Shown here: positions 36,201 to 46,439 of the stretch, piece after piece
Layout: each line of letters opens with the position of its first letter
Position numbering within the stretch: the stretch's first letter is position 1
From: Plantago ovata
Taxonomy: Eukaryota; Streptophyta; Magnoliopsida; Lamiales; Plantaginaceae
NCBI GenBank assembly: GCA_028274465.1
Contig: CM051455.1
Location: 47,655,351-47,719,350 of the forward strand
Length of the DNA: 64,000 nucleotides
Direction of reading: 5' to 3'
Notes under the pieces: generated by a model
Databases searched by the model: none
Told to the model about the DNA's origin: nothing
Seen by the model: the letters and a program-made list of their open reading frames with translations, nothing else
Translations under genes and position numbers: made by a program

Positions 36201-39197
36201 ATCTGGAATTAAATACCCAAATTATTAGTAATATTAATAAGCATACACTCCGCCCTATAATTATTTCAGCACGCCCTGAGTCAAATTCGTAACAACTGGT
36301 CCTTGTATTGGGAGATTGAAATTATTTGCTTATTATCCACCTGCACATAGTGACGGAGGGTAATTGTGGGCTAAATTGGACTACATATGCCCTGAGAAGC
36401 TCCTGCCATGTATCAGAAGACGATTAACATGCTCTATTTGAAAAGAGCAAAGAGCATTAAATATTTGCCAGAAAAATCAATATCAAAAGTAAAGTGAATT
36501 GTTAGTTGTTATTAACATTTATGAACACGGCAGAGAGACCTAGCCAACACAAATTCAGATTCACTAATTTTACGTAATCCTTGAGTTGCTTCCATTATTC
36601 ACGGAACCCTTCAGCCTTATGACATAACCTAGCATTTTCTAAATTTTGAGCAAAGTAAAAGCATTGAACTATTCGTGGGAACAACATCATTAGGAAACAT
36701 CGGAGACAGTTAACCATAGCTCAATGGAGAAATTCCATACTTACCACTGGACACGCCATCGTGTCTCACGTTTCTCAATAACCCGGAGACAGGCACGTAA
36801 TGCCTCCACAGATCGCTCCCGAACATCGAGTTTTTGGTCCCTTAATGCAACCCAGATGGCATCAACAAACTCAGGAACATGTACATTGAACACTGTGGAA
36901 GCATTCTCAGCCATTTCCTGCAAGTATCAAAATCATTTTACACACTCGGTCCATAAAGGGATCTGCCAAATTCAAAAGATAGTGCTTGGGAATTCCAACT
37001 GGCAAGATAATATCTATAGAATCTCAATTCAGCGAACGGCATTTTTCTTCTTAGGTATATACTTTATACAGGTAGTGCGGACAACAATAAAATAAAGAAA
37101 ATGTAAAGTGAGAAACGTATTAATTTTCTGTCAGCTAAAAAGGAGACCCATGCATTAGATACTGACTTTTTCAGCAGAGTTAATAGTTCATGAAGACAGG
37201 TACATAGTGTGCACACGTGTCTTTTTTTAAGTTATTAGACCTCTGGCTATGAGAATTCTCACTGCTGTTCAAGTTTTAATTAGAAGTCCTCCATCTGTGA
37301 GTGTAAGGCCGTTTTATTATTAAAAGATACCTATGAGGTCTGAAAACATTAATACTTCATATGCTGATTAAACCACCTAAAGTTGAGAAGTAATATCATG
37401 ATTTGAGATTTTACTTGACGAAGCATTCCTTACTTTCTGTTTCCATCATTTAACTGTTGTGATCTCTTTTTCCCTTTCTTGCATATCTGCTAATCTCCTT
37501 TTTGTCATTATAAAATCTTCTACTCCCAACACTATTTCATGAGGCACATATACTTACAGTACCTCGACAACCCCACTATAACAGCCAAACTTGCCTAAAA
37601 TTGTTATTCAAATAACTTCCTTAGTACTACAACAGTTTCTTGAGCATTTTAACTCCAAACACACAAAGAAAAAACTAGAGACCATCTCTTAAGTAAGCTG
37701 CCAAAATGTAATGGTCATCACACAACATTCTCTCTGATCTTTTGCTTGCAAGACAATGGCATAAGAGTAATAAAATATTCTCTTGGACTTTATACAAGGG
37801 GGCAAACTTTTGGAAAATATCACACATCAGAACGTACACCTTAAATATTCACTTTAATAGGAGCAAAAACTAATTACCTTTAAAATTAGAACAGCAGCAA
37901 AACGACGATGTTCAACTCTATCGCCATGAAGCCAGTCCAATGCAATTTTTACCTGGAAGAGGGAGATATCAAAAATCACAAAAATGTATAGCACTCACAT
38001 CGGCAATATACAAAATATGTTTCAGTATATACCAGTCGTTCCACTTCATCTGCCGTCATTGCTCCTCCAGCTCTGGCTAAATGGCCCAAAACTCTACTTG
38101 CAACAACTAAAGTTTCAGGATCACGTTTTGCCTCAAATGTGGTTCGCATATAATTTGCAATCTTTGCAACCTTCACCGCGTTCTCCCCAGATCCAACATC
38201 TATAAGCTCATCAATAGCCCTAAGTGCACCCAAATTGTCTGTTGCTTCATTACTTTCTAGAAGACTGGTAACACGATCATAGAGCCACTCCATAAATTTC
38301 TGAAATGCATCACCACTGAGATCCCGATGTTGCTCCTCAACATGTCTTCTCAGCGCAGCCGCAGCCCCATCCTACGTATCACATTAATTAAGATTATAAC
38401 AGGAAACATCAACAAACAAATGGCTAAATAAGATTACGAATCTAATGAAGATCCGCCAAAAACCCTACACACAAGTTTAATGCACAGATATCGCCACATA
38501 TCGTATTATAACAAGAAGAAAATTAGAATCTCCGTAAGCTCATTAGTAAAGACATCAAAGATAAACTGCTAAATAAGATTTCAACTCCAAATAAAATCCA
38601 CCGAATAACCGATCCATTACTTAGATGCGAATATAAACAAAAGGTAAATCAAATTCCCCATCCAAATTGCCAACTCCATTCTGCAATAAACCACACACAA
38701 AACAGATCATGTAATTCAACCTGTACAGCTCCAGAATCCAAATGAATAAACAGTTTATAAAGCTTTCAATAACCTACAGAATCTCTAGTTCTCTACGGTG
38801 CAAGAAATCCTCTTATCTGCAATAGCATAACTCAACAGGTTTGATAGACAAATGAACAAACATTTTACAAAGTGTTTGATCACCTACAAAATCTCTATGA
38901 TGCAGCTCCAGGTGCCAAATCAATAAACAATTCAAACAGCAACAAAAATTCACGAACCAGAACCTAAGGAATCTATAAGGTGATAAATTCATCTAAACTA
39001 CATTCCTCCAAACAATCCACTTATACACGGAAATGAAGAAAAATCGACAAATAACCAAGCAGATAAATTCAAACCTTCGGATTTCCTCTGACACAGAGGT
39101 CACCGATAACTCTATTCAATGCTTCAAGGTTACCACCACCGTTGGATGTCGCTGCAACGGTATACCGGACGGATTGCGCTGTCGTCACCAGCGCCAT
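17623..39197 (-). CDS. TOR: Serine/threonine kinase TOR (target of rapamycin), interrupted by an assembly gap
   Basis: PI3K-related protein kinase, the catalytic core of plant TOR complex 1, which sets growth, translation and autophagy by nutrient and energy state. The start at 39197 ([13 protein letters not shown]) is the first ATG after the leader. Order: HEAT repeats, FAT, FRB, kinase, FATC ending NYVGWCPFW at 17623. I traced 17 exons upstream of the gap (~863 codons) and 24 downstream (1023 codons) plus a 7-base stub. Plant TOR is about 2,470 residues, so roughly 580 codons (middle HEAT region and start of FAT) are missing at 28306-28405. Two one-base deletions (exon 16, exon 17) lie next to the gap. 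All other exons join in frame. Two introns use GC donors (24692-24693, 21798-21799). Exon lists are in the three segment entries. Functional in life, broken in this assembly. Confidence 0.96.
20561..20607. repeat. Compound microsatellite (GT)n(GC)n(TA)n in a TOR intron
   Basis: TGTGTGTGTGCGCGCGCGTG is followed by about 13 TA units. Low-complexity DNA in the intron upstream of the catalytic-loop exon's donor side. No coding effect. Confidence 0.9.
24187..24214. repeat. Poly-G and GA run in a TOR intron
   Basis: About 15 G are followed by GAGAGAGAGA on the plus strand. Intronic low-complexity sequence, prone to assembly error. Confidence 0.85.
26729..26912. repeat. Tandem duplication, period 92 bases, in a TOR intron
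   Basis: Two nearly identical units start AGTACATTATTGATCTGG (26729 and 26821) and run to the purine-rich AACAGAGAAAGAGAG. The near-identity points to a recent duplication. It lies in the intron between the exons at 26371-26439 and 27215-27280. Confidence 0.92.
27136..27208. repeat. Compound microsatellite (CA)n(GA)n in a TOR intron
   Basis: A run of CA units followed by more than 20 GA units, ending six bases before the exon boundary (27215) on the donor side. Length variation here could come close to the splice donor. Confidence 0.9.
28306..28405. other. Assembly gap (100 N) within TOR
   Basis: Exactly 100 N, the conventional size for a gap of unknown length. The sequence on each side ends inside different TOR exons (FRVI on one side, TM before a GT donor on the other). 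The true gap must therefore hold all intervening exons and introns. Confidence 0.98.
28406..39197 (-). other. TOR: TOR exons 1-17: N-terminal HEAT-repeat region
   Basis: Exons in gene order: 39075-39197, 38033-38371, 37878-37952, 36745-36917, 35352-35450, 34456-34615, 34188-34331, 33918-34087, 33533-33737, 33261-33455, 32594-32746, 31636-31757, 31413-31512, 31207-31299, 29852-29982, 28694-28795, 28406-28609 (cut by the gap). Landmarks are [60 protein letters not shown] and [20 protein letters not shown]. This helical solenoid carries the Raptor-binding surface in the family. Exon 16 needs one more base after GGATTC, and exon 17 has five T where six are needed (before GCAACATCC). All acceptors are AG and all donors GT here. 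The long introns hold a SINE (35770-35856). Confidence 0.93.
35770..35856 (-). repeat. tRNA-derived SINE head in a TOR intron
   Basis: On the minus strand GGGGTGGCTCAGTTGGTTAA resembles a tRNA A box region and GTCACATGTTCAACTTCC is a B-box-like site about 45 bases on. That is a pol III promoter layout. It lies in the intron between the exons at 35352-35450 and 36745-36917. The 3' end is not defined. Confidence 0.65.
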
Positions 39198-39480
39198 GCT
39201 CACACCTGTACAAACTCTTCAAAGCCCTAAACAGAATTGTACAAGCAACAAACAGCTTTTCCCACTGATTTCCACTAACACGAGCTATCAGGGTTTTTCT
39301 GAATTCCACCAAATCAGTGAGGGTGAAAATTTATAGAGAGAAGTGAGAGTGATAATTTTATAGAGAGAAACGTTTATTAGAGCTTGCCTCTTTTCAATTG
39401 AGGCAAATAAGCCAGCTAAAAGCCCTCTGGCTGGTTTCTTTTCGCTTTTATGCTTCCCGTTTACACGACTTTACCACTTC
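39198..39480 (-). promoter_or_regulatory. TOR promoter and 5' leader
   Basis: Two TATA-like boxes lie on the minus strand, TATAAAT at about 39329-39335 and TATAAAA at about 39357-39363, each in a CTCTC-rich context. The leader between them and the start codon contains no ATG, so no upstream ORF is expected. CT-rich initiators of this type are common in plants. Confidence 0.6.
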
Positions 39481-39535
39481 TACATGCTGATTACTAGAAT
39501 AAGCGTGTTTTTTTACTCTTTCTTTTTAACTTTCA

Positions 39536-39778
39536 AGAGTAGCACTTTTTCTTTTATTTAACTGGCATACGTTACAACCTAGGTCGATAAAATTGCACTT
39601 TTATTTCCGTTTTCATCACTTCGTGTTCGTTACAAGCTTGGTTGAGAAAGTAGCGCTTTCTTTTGTCGTTCCGTATTGATATAATCTAGGTCAATAAAAG
39701 TTCACTTTTATTTTCCGCTTTCATTCCGTTCAATTCCACATGCGATACAACCTAGAATAGTTATTATCGAATATGACT
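39536..39778. repeat. Degenerate tandem repeat, about four units of 50-60 bases, upstream of TOR
   Basis: Units share GCACTTTTATTT..CG followed by GTTACAACCTAGGTCGATAAA. Their starts are near 39541, 39594, 39651 and 39702. Within units a small palindrome recurs with changed bases (AATAAAAG/CTTTTATT; GAAAG/CTTTC). The array is some 200-400 bases upstream of the TOR TATA boxes. Confidence 0.7.
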
Positions 39779-39876
39779 CGTGTAACCATGTTATTACGTA
39801 CACAATTCCAGTAGTAACAGTTTAGTGCTTAGTAAAAATCAAGTTTTTACTGCTCTAAACAATCTAGGCTAGGGTC

Positions 39877-39992
39877 ATGTTTGATTCTTCTAAAAAAAAT
39901 CAAATTTTCATTTTAGTTCAATTCTTATTTGTTTGGTTGAAATTTATAATTCAAATAAATTTAGTTTAGGTTTTTTCAAATGCATCAAACAT
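39877..39992. repeat. Small MITE-like fold-back element
   Basis: The ends are imperfect inverted repeats (ATGTTTGATTCTTCTAAAAA and TTTTTTCAAATGCATCAAAC). There is no coding. The family is unknown. It shares TTTGATTC ends with the fold-back at 8911-8979. Confidence 0.5.
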
Positions 39993-40125
39993 AGCTAGTT
40001 ACTTTTGAATGTGATCGTTCAACCATGTTTTATGTACCCACAATTTACTTCTAAACCAACTTATATCTCCGCGAGATATCGAACCTCACACCCCTACTTT
40101 TTAGCTATACTGTAAAAATTCCATA

Positions 40126-40832
40126 CAGTAATATCGTTGGAACCAGCAAAAAATATTCTTATAAGGAGTTTATTACTAAGTAGAGTTTTGTATGCAATTT
40201 TTCTTTCTAACCAAATAGCATACTATATAATGTTTAAGTGTTAAAATACATGCTAAACTTGTTTTGTCTTGTTAAATAATTGCATTTCAATAGCCAGATG
40301 GAAATGGATGCCTTTCTTGATCACCAAGAGGAGCAACAATTTGTGAATGTCTTAACTGATGATGAAACCGTTGAATCAATTACACAAGATACGGATAGGG
40401 ATAATCCAGATGATGATAGTGAAGTACAAAATGTTTCATACCAAGATAGTTTAACCACACGTTTGACAAGTTAATATTGTTTTGGGTTCAACAAGAAGGT
40501 TGACATGCATGTGAATGAGTTACTAAGCATATGCAAGTTAAAATATGTGATTGCAACTACAAAAGTTAAAGCCTCTTTCACATACAACTTTGCACAAATA
40601 CTTTGGATACCAAATTTTATGTTATGTGTAACACATACATATATTTATTTATGTATGCAATTTATTACTATATAGAGATATAATTCTTTAAGACGGGACT
40701 TGAAAAAGTCATGGAGTATCACAATGTGGAGTTTATTCTTATTTATAACAGGTCCTAAGTTGGGACCGGATATTTTTATTACTATAAGGAGTTTATTCCT
40801 TTATAGAGTATTCCTTTAGAGGGTTTTTACTG
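40126..40832. mobile_element. pogo/Emigrant-like (Tc1-mariner type) DNA transposon relic
   Basis: The right end, read inward, is CAGTAAAAACCCTCTAAAGG. This is very like the CAGTAAAACCTCTA end of Arabidopsis Emigrant/Lemi1. The left end starts CAGTAATATC. TA lies outside both ends (40124-40125, 40833-40834), as expected for the TA duplication of this superfamily. Subterminal AAGGAGTTTATT occurs near both ends. The inside keeps a possible transposase tail. Confidence 0.6.
40280..40474 (+). pseudogene. Possible C-terminal remnant of a pogo/Tigger-like transposase
   Basis: A 64-residue open frame, FVNVLTDDETVESITQDTD then a run of Asp/Glu/Asn and VSYQDSLTT. This acidic, LTDDEIV-type tail is common after the DDE domain of pogo/Tigger/CENP-B-like transposases. 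It lies inside an element whose ends look pogo-like. No DDE residues are present. The assignment rests on tail style and context only. Confidence 0.4.
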
Positions 40833-41208
40833 TATCTATATTCCATTGCATCACCTTATAACTCCCAAGTAACTTTTTTTTTTAAATCGTCTAACAAGTA
40901 ATTATGTTACTAGTAAATTATGACTTTTTTTGGCTTTTTCCAAGTCAAAATTTATATTTGATTTTTAACAAATTATGTCATCATATTACTTCTTGTTTGC
41001 TTATTTATAGATAAAAATCATTTGAAAATTTAATTGATTGCATAGTACATATGTTTATATAAAATGAGGTTTTAGGTCTCAAACCTAGGTTTGAAGATAT
41101 ATGGGTGTCCACAATTGCATGGTGATGTTTATCTTTCAATTTAGGCTAGAAATGTTCATGTTATACATACACTGCACACATGGACATGGTTATTTGGTCA
41201 AGTATAAT

Positions 41209-41894
41209 TGTAATGGCTTGTCGCTAATGGGCCGAAGGTCCAACCCTTTGAGTCGACGTGGTTTCTCCTAGATTACTCTTTTTGGGGTGATATGTTGGCC
41301 CCACAAATCAACAAGCTAGTGTTCTTTCCCTCCACATTTTGTCCTCACTCGTAAGTACACCAAGAACTTTCCAATAGGTTGCTTATCCTAGGATCCCAAA
41401 GCGAAGCTCGCTTAACTCTCGTGTTTGTATGATGCATTCCAAATAAGAAAGGTGCACCTTGTCGTTTTCAATTCCTTTAAACTCTCTGAAATTATGAGAC
41501 ATACATTCACACCCTCTTAAATTGTGTGACGTCCTCGTCGCGCCTTGTCCCGACAAACAGTCCACCCCTCGTGGCTTTTGGGTTGTTCGATCGGCTTTGA
41601 TGCCATTTGTAATGCCCGCAAACTAATGGGTCGACGCGCGATGTTACTCTTGGACCGCTCTTTGGGGTGATATGATGACCCCACAGACTAACACATGCTC
41701 TTACCCGCTCACTTTGTTCTCACTTATCGGGAACTTCCTAATAGATCACCATCAATCACCCATCATAGGATTGCTCCAGTGTCGAGCTTGTTTAACTCTA
41801 GTTTTTTTTATGGATGGATTTTCAAAAAGAAAGGTTCACCTTGTTGGTATAGTAAGTTTTTAATCCTTTTAAACTTTCATGAATTTTAGGGCTT

Positions 41895-41897
<3 letters not shown>
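41209..41897 (-). mobile_element. Old, diverged Cassandra TRIM
   Basis: Same layout as the copy at 5230-5896: two LTRs (about 41209-41504 and 41608-41897), a tRNA-Met primer site (minus strand ATGGCATCAAAGCC, next to 41608) and a 5S-like block in each LTR (CTTATCCTAGGATCC..., CACCCATCATAGGATTGC). It has many substitutions and small indels, so it is much older. Its right end runs straight into a TAA microsatellite. Confidence 0.85.
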
Positions 41898-41984
<87 letters not shown>

Positions 41985-41990
41985 AAGAAG
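41898..41990. repeat. Compound microsatellite (ATA)n(GAA)n
   Basis: About 19 AAT units followed by about 11 AAG units, wedged between the old Cassandra and the first fragment of the R2-like element. A second GAA run lies at 42380-42412 inside that element. Confidence 0.95.
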
Positions 41991-42620
41991 ATTTGGCAGT
42001 GGATGAACCCACGACAGTTCCAAGCTGTATTGTGTTATCGCTTGGCGGTCCCTTTGTTCCCTGATGGCTTCCTCTTGCTCGAGTTGTCATGTGCATCGGA
42101 TGGACTGGTGGGGGACCACGCTGTTCATTGTTTTAGCAAGGTGGGGTGAAGTTCCGTCACAATCTTGTGCGTGATACTTTGGTTAACATCTGCTACAAGG
42201 TTGGTGTTGGCCCCTATGAGGTTTCTCTCTGATGATGGGAGGGGCTTGCGCCCAACGGACCTGTTGTTGTATAATTGGTCCCAATGCAAAGACATTTGTT
42301 TGGATGTCACTGGTGTCTCTCCTTTTGCTGGTGGGAGAGTGGAATCTTGGGCTCCTGGAGTCTTTGCAGATTGTCGTATAGAAGAAGAAGAAGAAGAAGA
42401 AGAAGAAGAAGAAAGAGGGAGTATTCTTCCAAGTGTGCGGAACACGGCTACTTGTTCATCCTTTTTGCCTTCTCTACTTTTGGGGAGCTCGACCAGGAGG
42501 CTTTGGCTACTCTTTCGCGCCTCAAGCATCTATCTGTTAATCATTCAAATAATGTTAGTAGTGGTGTTTTCCTTTTTTCTAGATTGAGTTTGTATTCAGA
42601 AAGGAGTGGGAGCACAGCTT
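41991..42620 (+). pseudogene. R2-like non-LTR retrotransposon, copy A: C-terminal endonuclease part only
   Basis: This aligns by eye to 46600-47222 of copy B: MNP.QFHAVLCY, CHVHRMD, GDHAVHC, FRHNLV.DTL, LRPTDLLLYNW, ICLDVTG, then HGYLF..FAFSTFGELDQEALATLSR and GVGAQLV. Frameshifts and an in-frame (GAA)11 expansion (42380-42412, replacing a short KKK stretch of copy B) break it. The similarity ends at about 42620, where the N-terminal part of copy B starts without any spacer. Confidence 0.75.
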
Positions 42621-43371
42621 GTCCGTTTTCTGGGAACGACGGTTGCGGTGATCGTGGAGTTAGAGAGCTCTCCAAAAAGTATTTTATTGATCACTTGAAA
42701 GCTCAACATTTCAAGTTAGCCGAGTCGAGGGCTTCTCACAGGGATCGTATTGCTAGTGACCTCTCTTTATTCTCTGCTTTGGACCTTGCTCTCCATCAGG
42801 CTGGTATTTGGTTGTGTGGCGATTGCCTCAACACTCACACGTTTAGTAAGAGTTGCAGACATAATGATGGGGGTGTGGTCCCTACGCCTGACCGAGCTGA
42901 CACGACTATCTATGGTATTCGGGCTCCTATTGGTGTTGTAGGGCTTGTGGGGTCTGGTGTAGGGTCGTCTGGGTGTCTAGTTGTGTCGCCTCAGGCGCAT
43001 GCCGGTGGTTTGGGCCCCCTTTGCTTTGATGTTGATCTCCTTGACCGCGTCTTTTCGCTGCCAACGCGTACGGTCAAGTGCATTCCTCCTAAGTTGAGAC
43101 TTGGGTTTGCCAGAATCTTTCTCAATGCTCTTGACCTGGTCCTCGCATGCCCGAGAGATTTGTCTGCGTGGGTGCAACTTCTCGTTTTTTCGTGTTGCAC
43201 TCTAGCTACTTTTTGTGATGTCTAGTAGGGCTCAGCGGCGGTCTGGGGAGAGGGAGAGGCGCCAATTTGATGCCATTTCTAGCGTCATTGCTCGTTGGAG
43301 AGATTTTGGGGACAGGTTGGGTCTGGTGAGAGTGATGACGTCGAATCACAGCCGTCATCAAGGCTCTATTT
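42620..43371 (+). pseudogene. R2-like non-LTR retrotransposon, copy B: N-terminal zinc-finger region
   Basis: The frame is open to 43225, then shifts and resumes from 43218. It carries CPFSGNDGCGD...DHLKAQH (a C2H2-like finger, C-x7-C ... H-x4-H) and CGDCLNTHTFSKSCRH (CxxC...CxH). Then follow PPKLRLGFARIFLNALDLVL and a basic stretch (RRSGERERRQFDAISSVI) that leads to the RT in related plant proteins. The coding is GC-richer than the flanks. An LTR-like insertion begins near 43372. Confidence 0.7.
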
Positions 43372-44745
43372 CCACACTTTTGCTGGTCTTTTACCTTATT
43401 TTATATATAAGAAGTAGTTACTTTTGTTATGTTTTATGACACAGGGTTCATGGATGCATTATGGTGGAAATAGCGCAAGATAGGCTTATTTTGGTGCAAA
43501 GCAAGCTTAATGGAGTCTTGATCTTTCCATGAAGTAACCAAAGGTTCCCAAGGTCCGAGAAGTACATTTCAGGAGTTTGGAAGGCTTTAGGACATCTAAG
43601 TTCGGATAAATTCTCTACGGGTCGACGTCTAGCTAGCCATTGCAGGTGGCGCCCCGCCACTGCAGCGTGGCGCCCCACCACGACGCGGGATCAGATTCCG
43701 GGATTTGTATAAATACTCGTTTTAATTAGATTTTTCCAGAAGTTTTCATTCATTAGCAGCCTAGCACGAACCCTAGGGTTGAGAGACTCTTTGGAGGCAA
43801 CTCTTAGCCTCCAAAGCCATCGATTTCATCTATAGATTTGCTACCGTTGTTAGATCTCATTGTTTATGTTGGATTTGACATTGGATTGCTACCGGCATCA
43901 ATACCTTGAGTATATTCGTATCAATCTCTTTATATTTTCCAGATTTACTATGTCTTCTATTGCTATTGATATGATTATGAATACTCATGCTTGTTTATTC
44001 GTTATGAGTAGCTAATCGGTACGTGTTGATAGTAGGATGTAGGTTATATATTGATATGATTGTGATTATGCTAGCATGAGATATGAACGGGATATATGTA
44101 TGTTAGTTTATGGATTGATCGATGTCTATGTGTGTGGTAGTCGGGAGATTTCAACCCTCAAAAGGATAATGACAGGATCCTTGGTCACGAAGAATTAAAC
44201 AATCACTCTTATATCGAATTGGTTGGTGACAGCTTCCATGTAGGTTTAAGATGATAGCACAGCCATAAACTACGTATATATAAAGCATAGGAAAGTAGTA
44301 CATGTTGATTAGCTTCTTCGTTGTATGTTTGATGTTCCTAAGCATTATTGCCCTGACAGATTCTTCATGATTAGTATGCTTAGCTGTATGTTGGTCATTA
44401 GATGGTACACGTCGAAAACGGTTTAATTCCCACGTCCACCACGTGCCATATGAACAAGTAATATCAATATATGCCTACTACCTATTATCAACCGCTTATC
44501 TCATATTTGATCTCGTGAGTATTTTATCTCTATCGTTAGTGTTAGTTTAGCTTCTGTCTGATTACTTAAATTATCCAACCTTATTTACTATTGATTGATT
44601 AAGTAGAAGTAGATTAGTCGTAGCCTAGCTAGATCCTTTGAGACCGACACTCGAGTTAACTTGCCATTACACTAGCTTTATTTGAAGTTCATTGTAGTTT
44701 AGAGTTACCTTGGCATATATAAATATTATTTGATAGACTGTTTTG
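43372..44745 (+). mobile_element. LTR-like insertion (probable solo LTR) inside copy B
   Basis: This non-coding 1.37 kb separates the N-terminal part from the RT part of copy B. It has GC-rich palindromes (GTGGCG/CGCCAC near 43648) followed by a TATA box (GTATAAATAC, about 43708). It also has a late ACCGACACTCGAGTTAACTT stretch (about 44643) that matches GATCGACACTCGAGGTTATT of the LTRs at 47948 and 52255 on their sense strand. It is therefore a distant relative of those LTRs. Exact ends and duplication are not resolved. Confidence 0.6.
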
Positions 44746-46330
44746 TTCACGACGCAATTCAGACTCATCAAAGAGACCATTTAGCCCATGTTTATTCACC
44801 TCCACGGAGGTTTCTGGAGCCTAAGGATTCTGAGGAGGCTAACTTATCCCAGTATCAGCGTAAGTTAGGAGACAGTCACTTCACCGCTGCTATTAAGGTC
44901 CTCACTTCTTCGGGTGTTGCCCCTGACACCTTGGCTGAGTTGGACTCCAAACACCCCTTCGCCCCTCATCCGGTTGTGCCTTCTTCTTTGCTTGGGGAGG
45001 ATGTTTTATCAGTTCAGAAAGACCTTGTGTTGAATAGAATTCGTAGCTTCCCCAAAGGTACTTTCTTCGATCGTGACGGACTCAAAACTCAACATTTGTT
45101 AGATGTTTTTTTTTTGGGGGAGGGGGTGCTGCTTCTGCGTTTCTGATAGTCTGTTAGCTTCTATCACTGGAGTTGTCAACCATTTCCTTTTGGGCAAGTG
45201 TCCTAGCCCACTTGGGGAGTTCGTTGCCAGTGCTCCTTTAACTCCTCTCGTTAAGCCAGGAGGGGGTATTCGATCCATTGTCGTTGGTACTGTTTGGAGG
45301 AGGCTGGTCTCTAAGGTTGCCTCTTCTTCTATCGGTACCTTGATGGCCGCGTACTTGCATGATTTTCAGTTTGGTGTTGGGGTCTCGGGTGGTTGCGAGG
45401 CCGTTCTTCATTCTGGCAACAAGTTTGTGGAGGCTAGAAGGGATGAGGATGGGCTCTCTATACTTTTGGTGGATTTTAAGAATGCGTTTAACCTCGTTGA
45501 CAGGAGTGCTCTTCTTCGGGAGACTCGGTTGAGGTGTCCGACCATTTCACCTTGGGTTGAGTTCTGTTATTCTAGGCCTGCTCGACTATATTATGGGGAT
45601 TCGATTCTTTGGTCTTGTCAGGGGTTCAGCAAGGGGATCCTTTGGGTCCTTTATTATTTTCTCTGGTCATATGCATCCGTTGGCCCACGTTATTCATCAG
45701 TCTTGTGAGCTCTCTCTTCAGGCTTGGTATCTTGATGACGACACTATCACTGGTGATACTCTTATGGTTGCCAAGGCGCTAGATATTATCCGTGTAGATG
45801 GGCCAGCCCGTGGGTTGCATCTGAATGTCGATAAGACAAAGCTTTCCTGGCCAGTGGAGGACCCTTGTGGAAGGGTGGCTGGCCTTTTCCCTGCTTCTAT
45901 CTCTCGTTTGCTTCAGGGTGTCAAGCTCCTCGGGGGCTATGTTAGTGCGGATTCTGGATTTTTCCGTGATTTGGTTGCGCGTCGGGTTTCCAAGACCATC
46001 TCTCTGTTGGAGGCTATCCGCAAGCTCAATGATCCCCAATGTGAGCTTCTACTTCTTCGCAATTGTGCGGGGGTGACGAAGTTATCTTATGCTTTAAGGA
46101 CCTGCCCTCCTTTGTCTAGTGGTGATGCTCTAGTTCAGTTTGATCAGGTCTTGCGTACTTCCTTGGAGATGATTGTTACAGGTTCAGGGCCTGGTTTTGG
46201 GGATTGGCAGTGGTGGCTTGCCACACTTCCCATTAGACTTAGAGGTCTTGGGGTCTTGTGTGCAGAGGATGTCAGTCAGTATGCTATCCCGCCTCTCGTT
46301 TGCAGTCTAGCTCTCTGCATGATAGGATTC
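44746..46330 (+). pseudogene. R2-like non-LTR retrotransposon, copy B: reverse transcriptase
   Basis: Three overlapping frames (44730-45146, 45103-45708, 45557-46333) together read as one RT. Seen: RIRSFPKGTFFDRDGLKTQH, SAPLTPLVKPGGGIRSIVVG, WRRLVSKV, motif A LLVDFKNAFNLVDRS, motif B CQG..QQGDPLGPLLF (split by a lost G near 45630), motif C AWYLDDDTI (YLDD), LHLNVDKTKL, and LLGGYVSADS. Breaks include a T/G run at 45107-45125 and an extra AT near 45670. It belongs to an RT family repeated in some plant genomes, neither L1-like nor RTE-like by motif. The exact clade is not certain. Inactive. Confidence 0.85.
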
Positions 46331-46439
46331 TGATAAGGTTTGGGATTGCTTCTTCTGGTCCTACCTCTAAGTCGACTCTTGACAGTTTCACGGCCTTTTG
46401 TAGAGTTGATGTTCTCTCTGTTACCTCTAGCTCTCCTGC

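Noticed and set aside
17623..39197. TOR as a pseudogene
   Set aside because: Only two one-base deletions, both in homopolymers beside the assembly gap, break the frame. All other exons, splice sites and catalytic motifs are intact.
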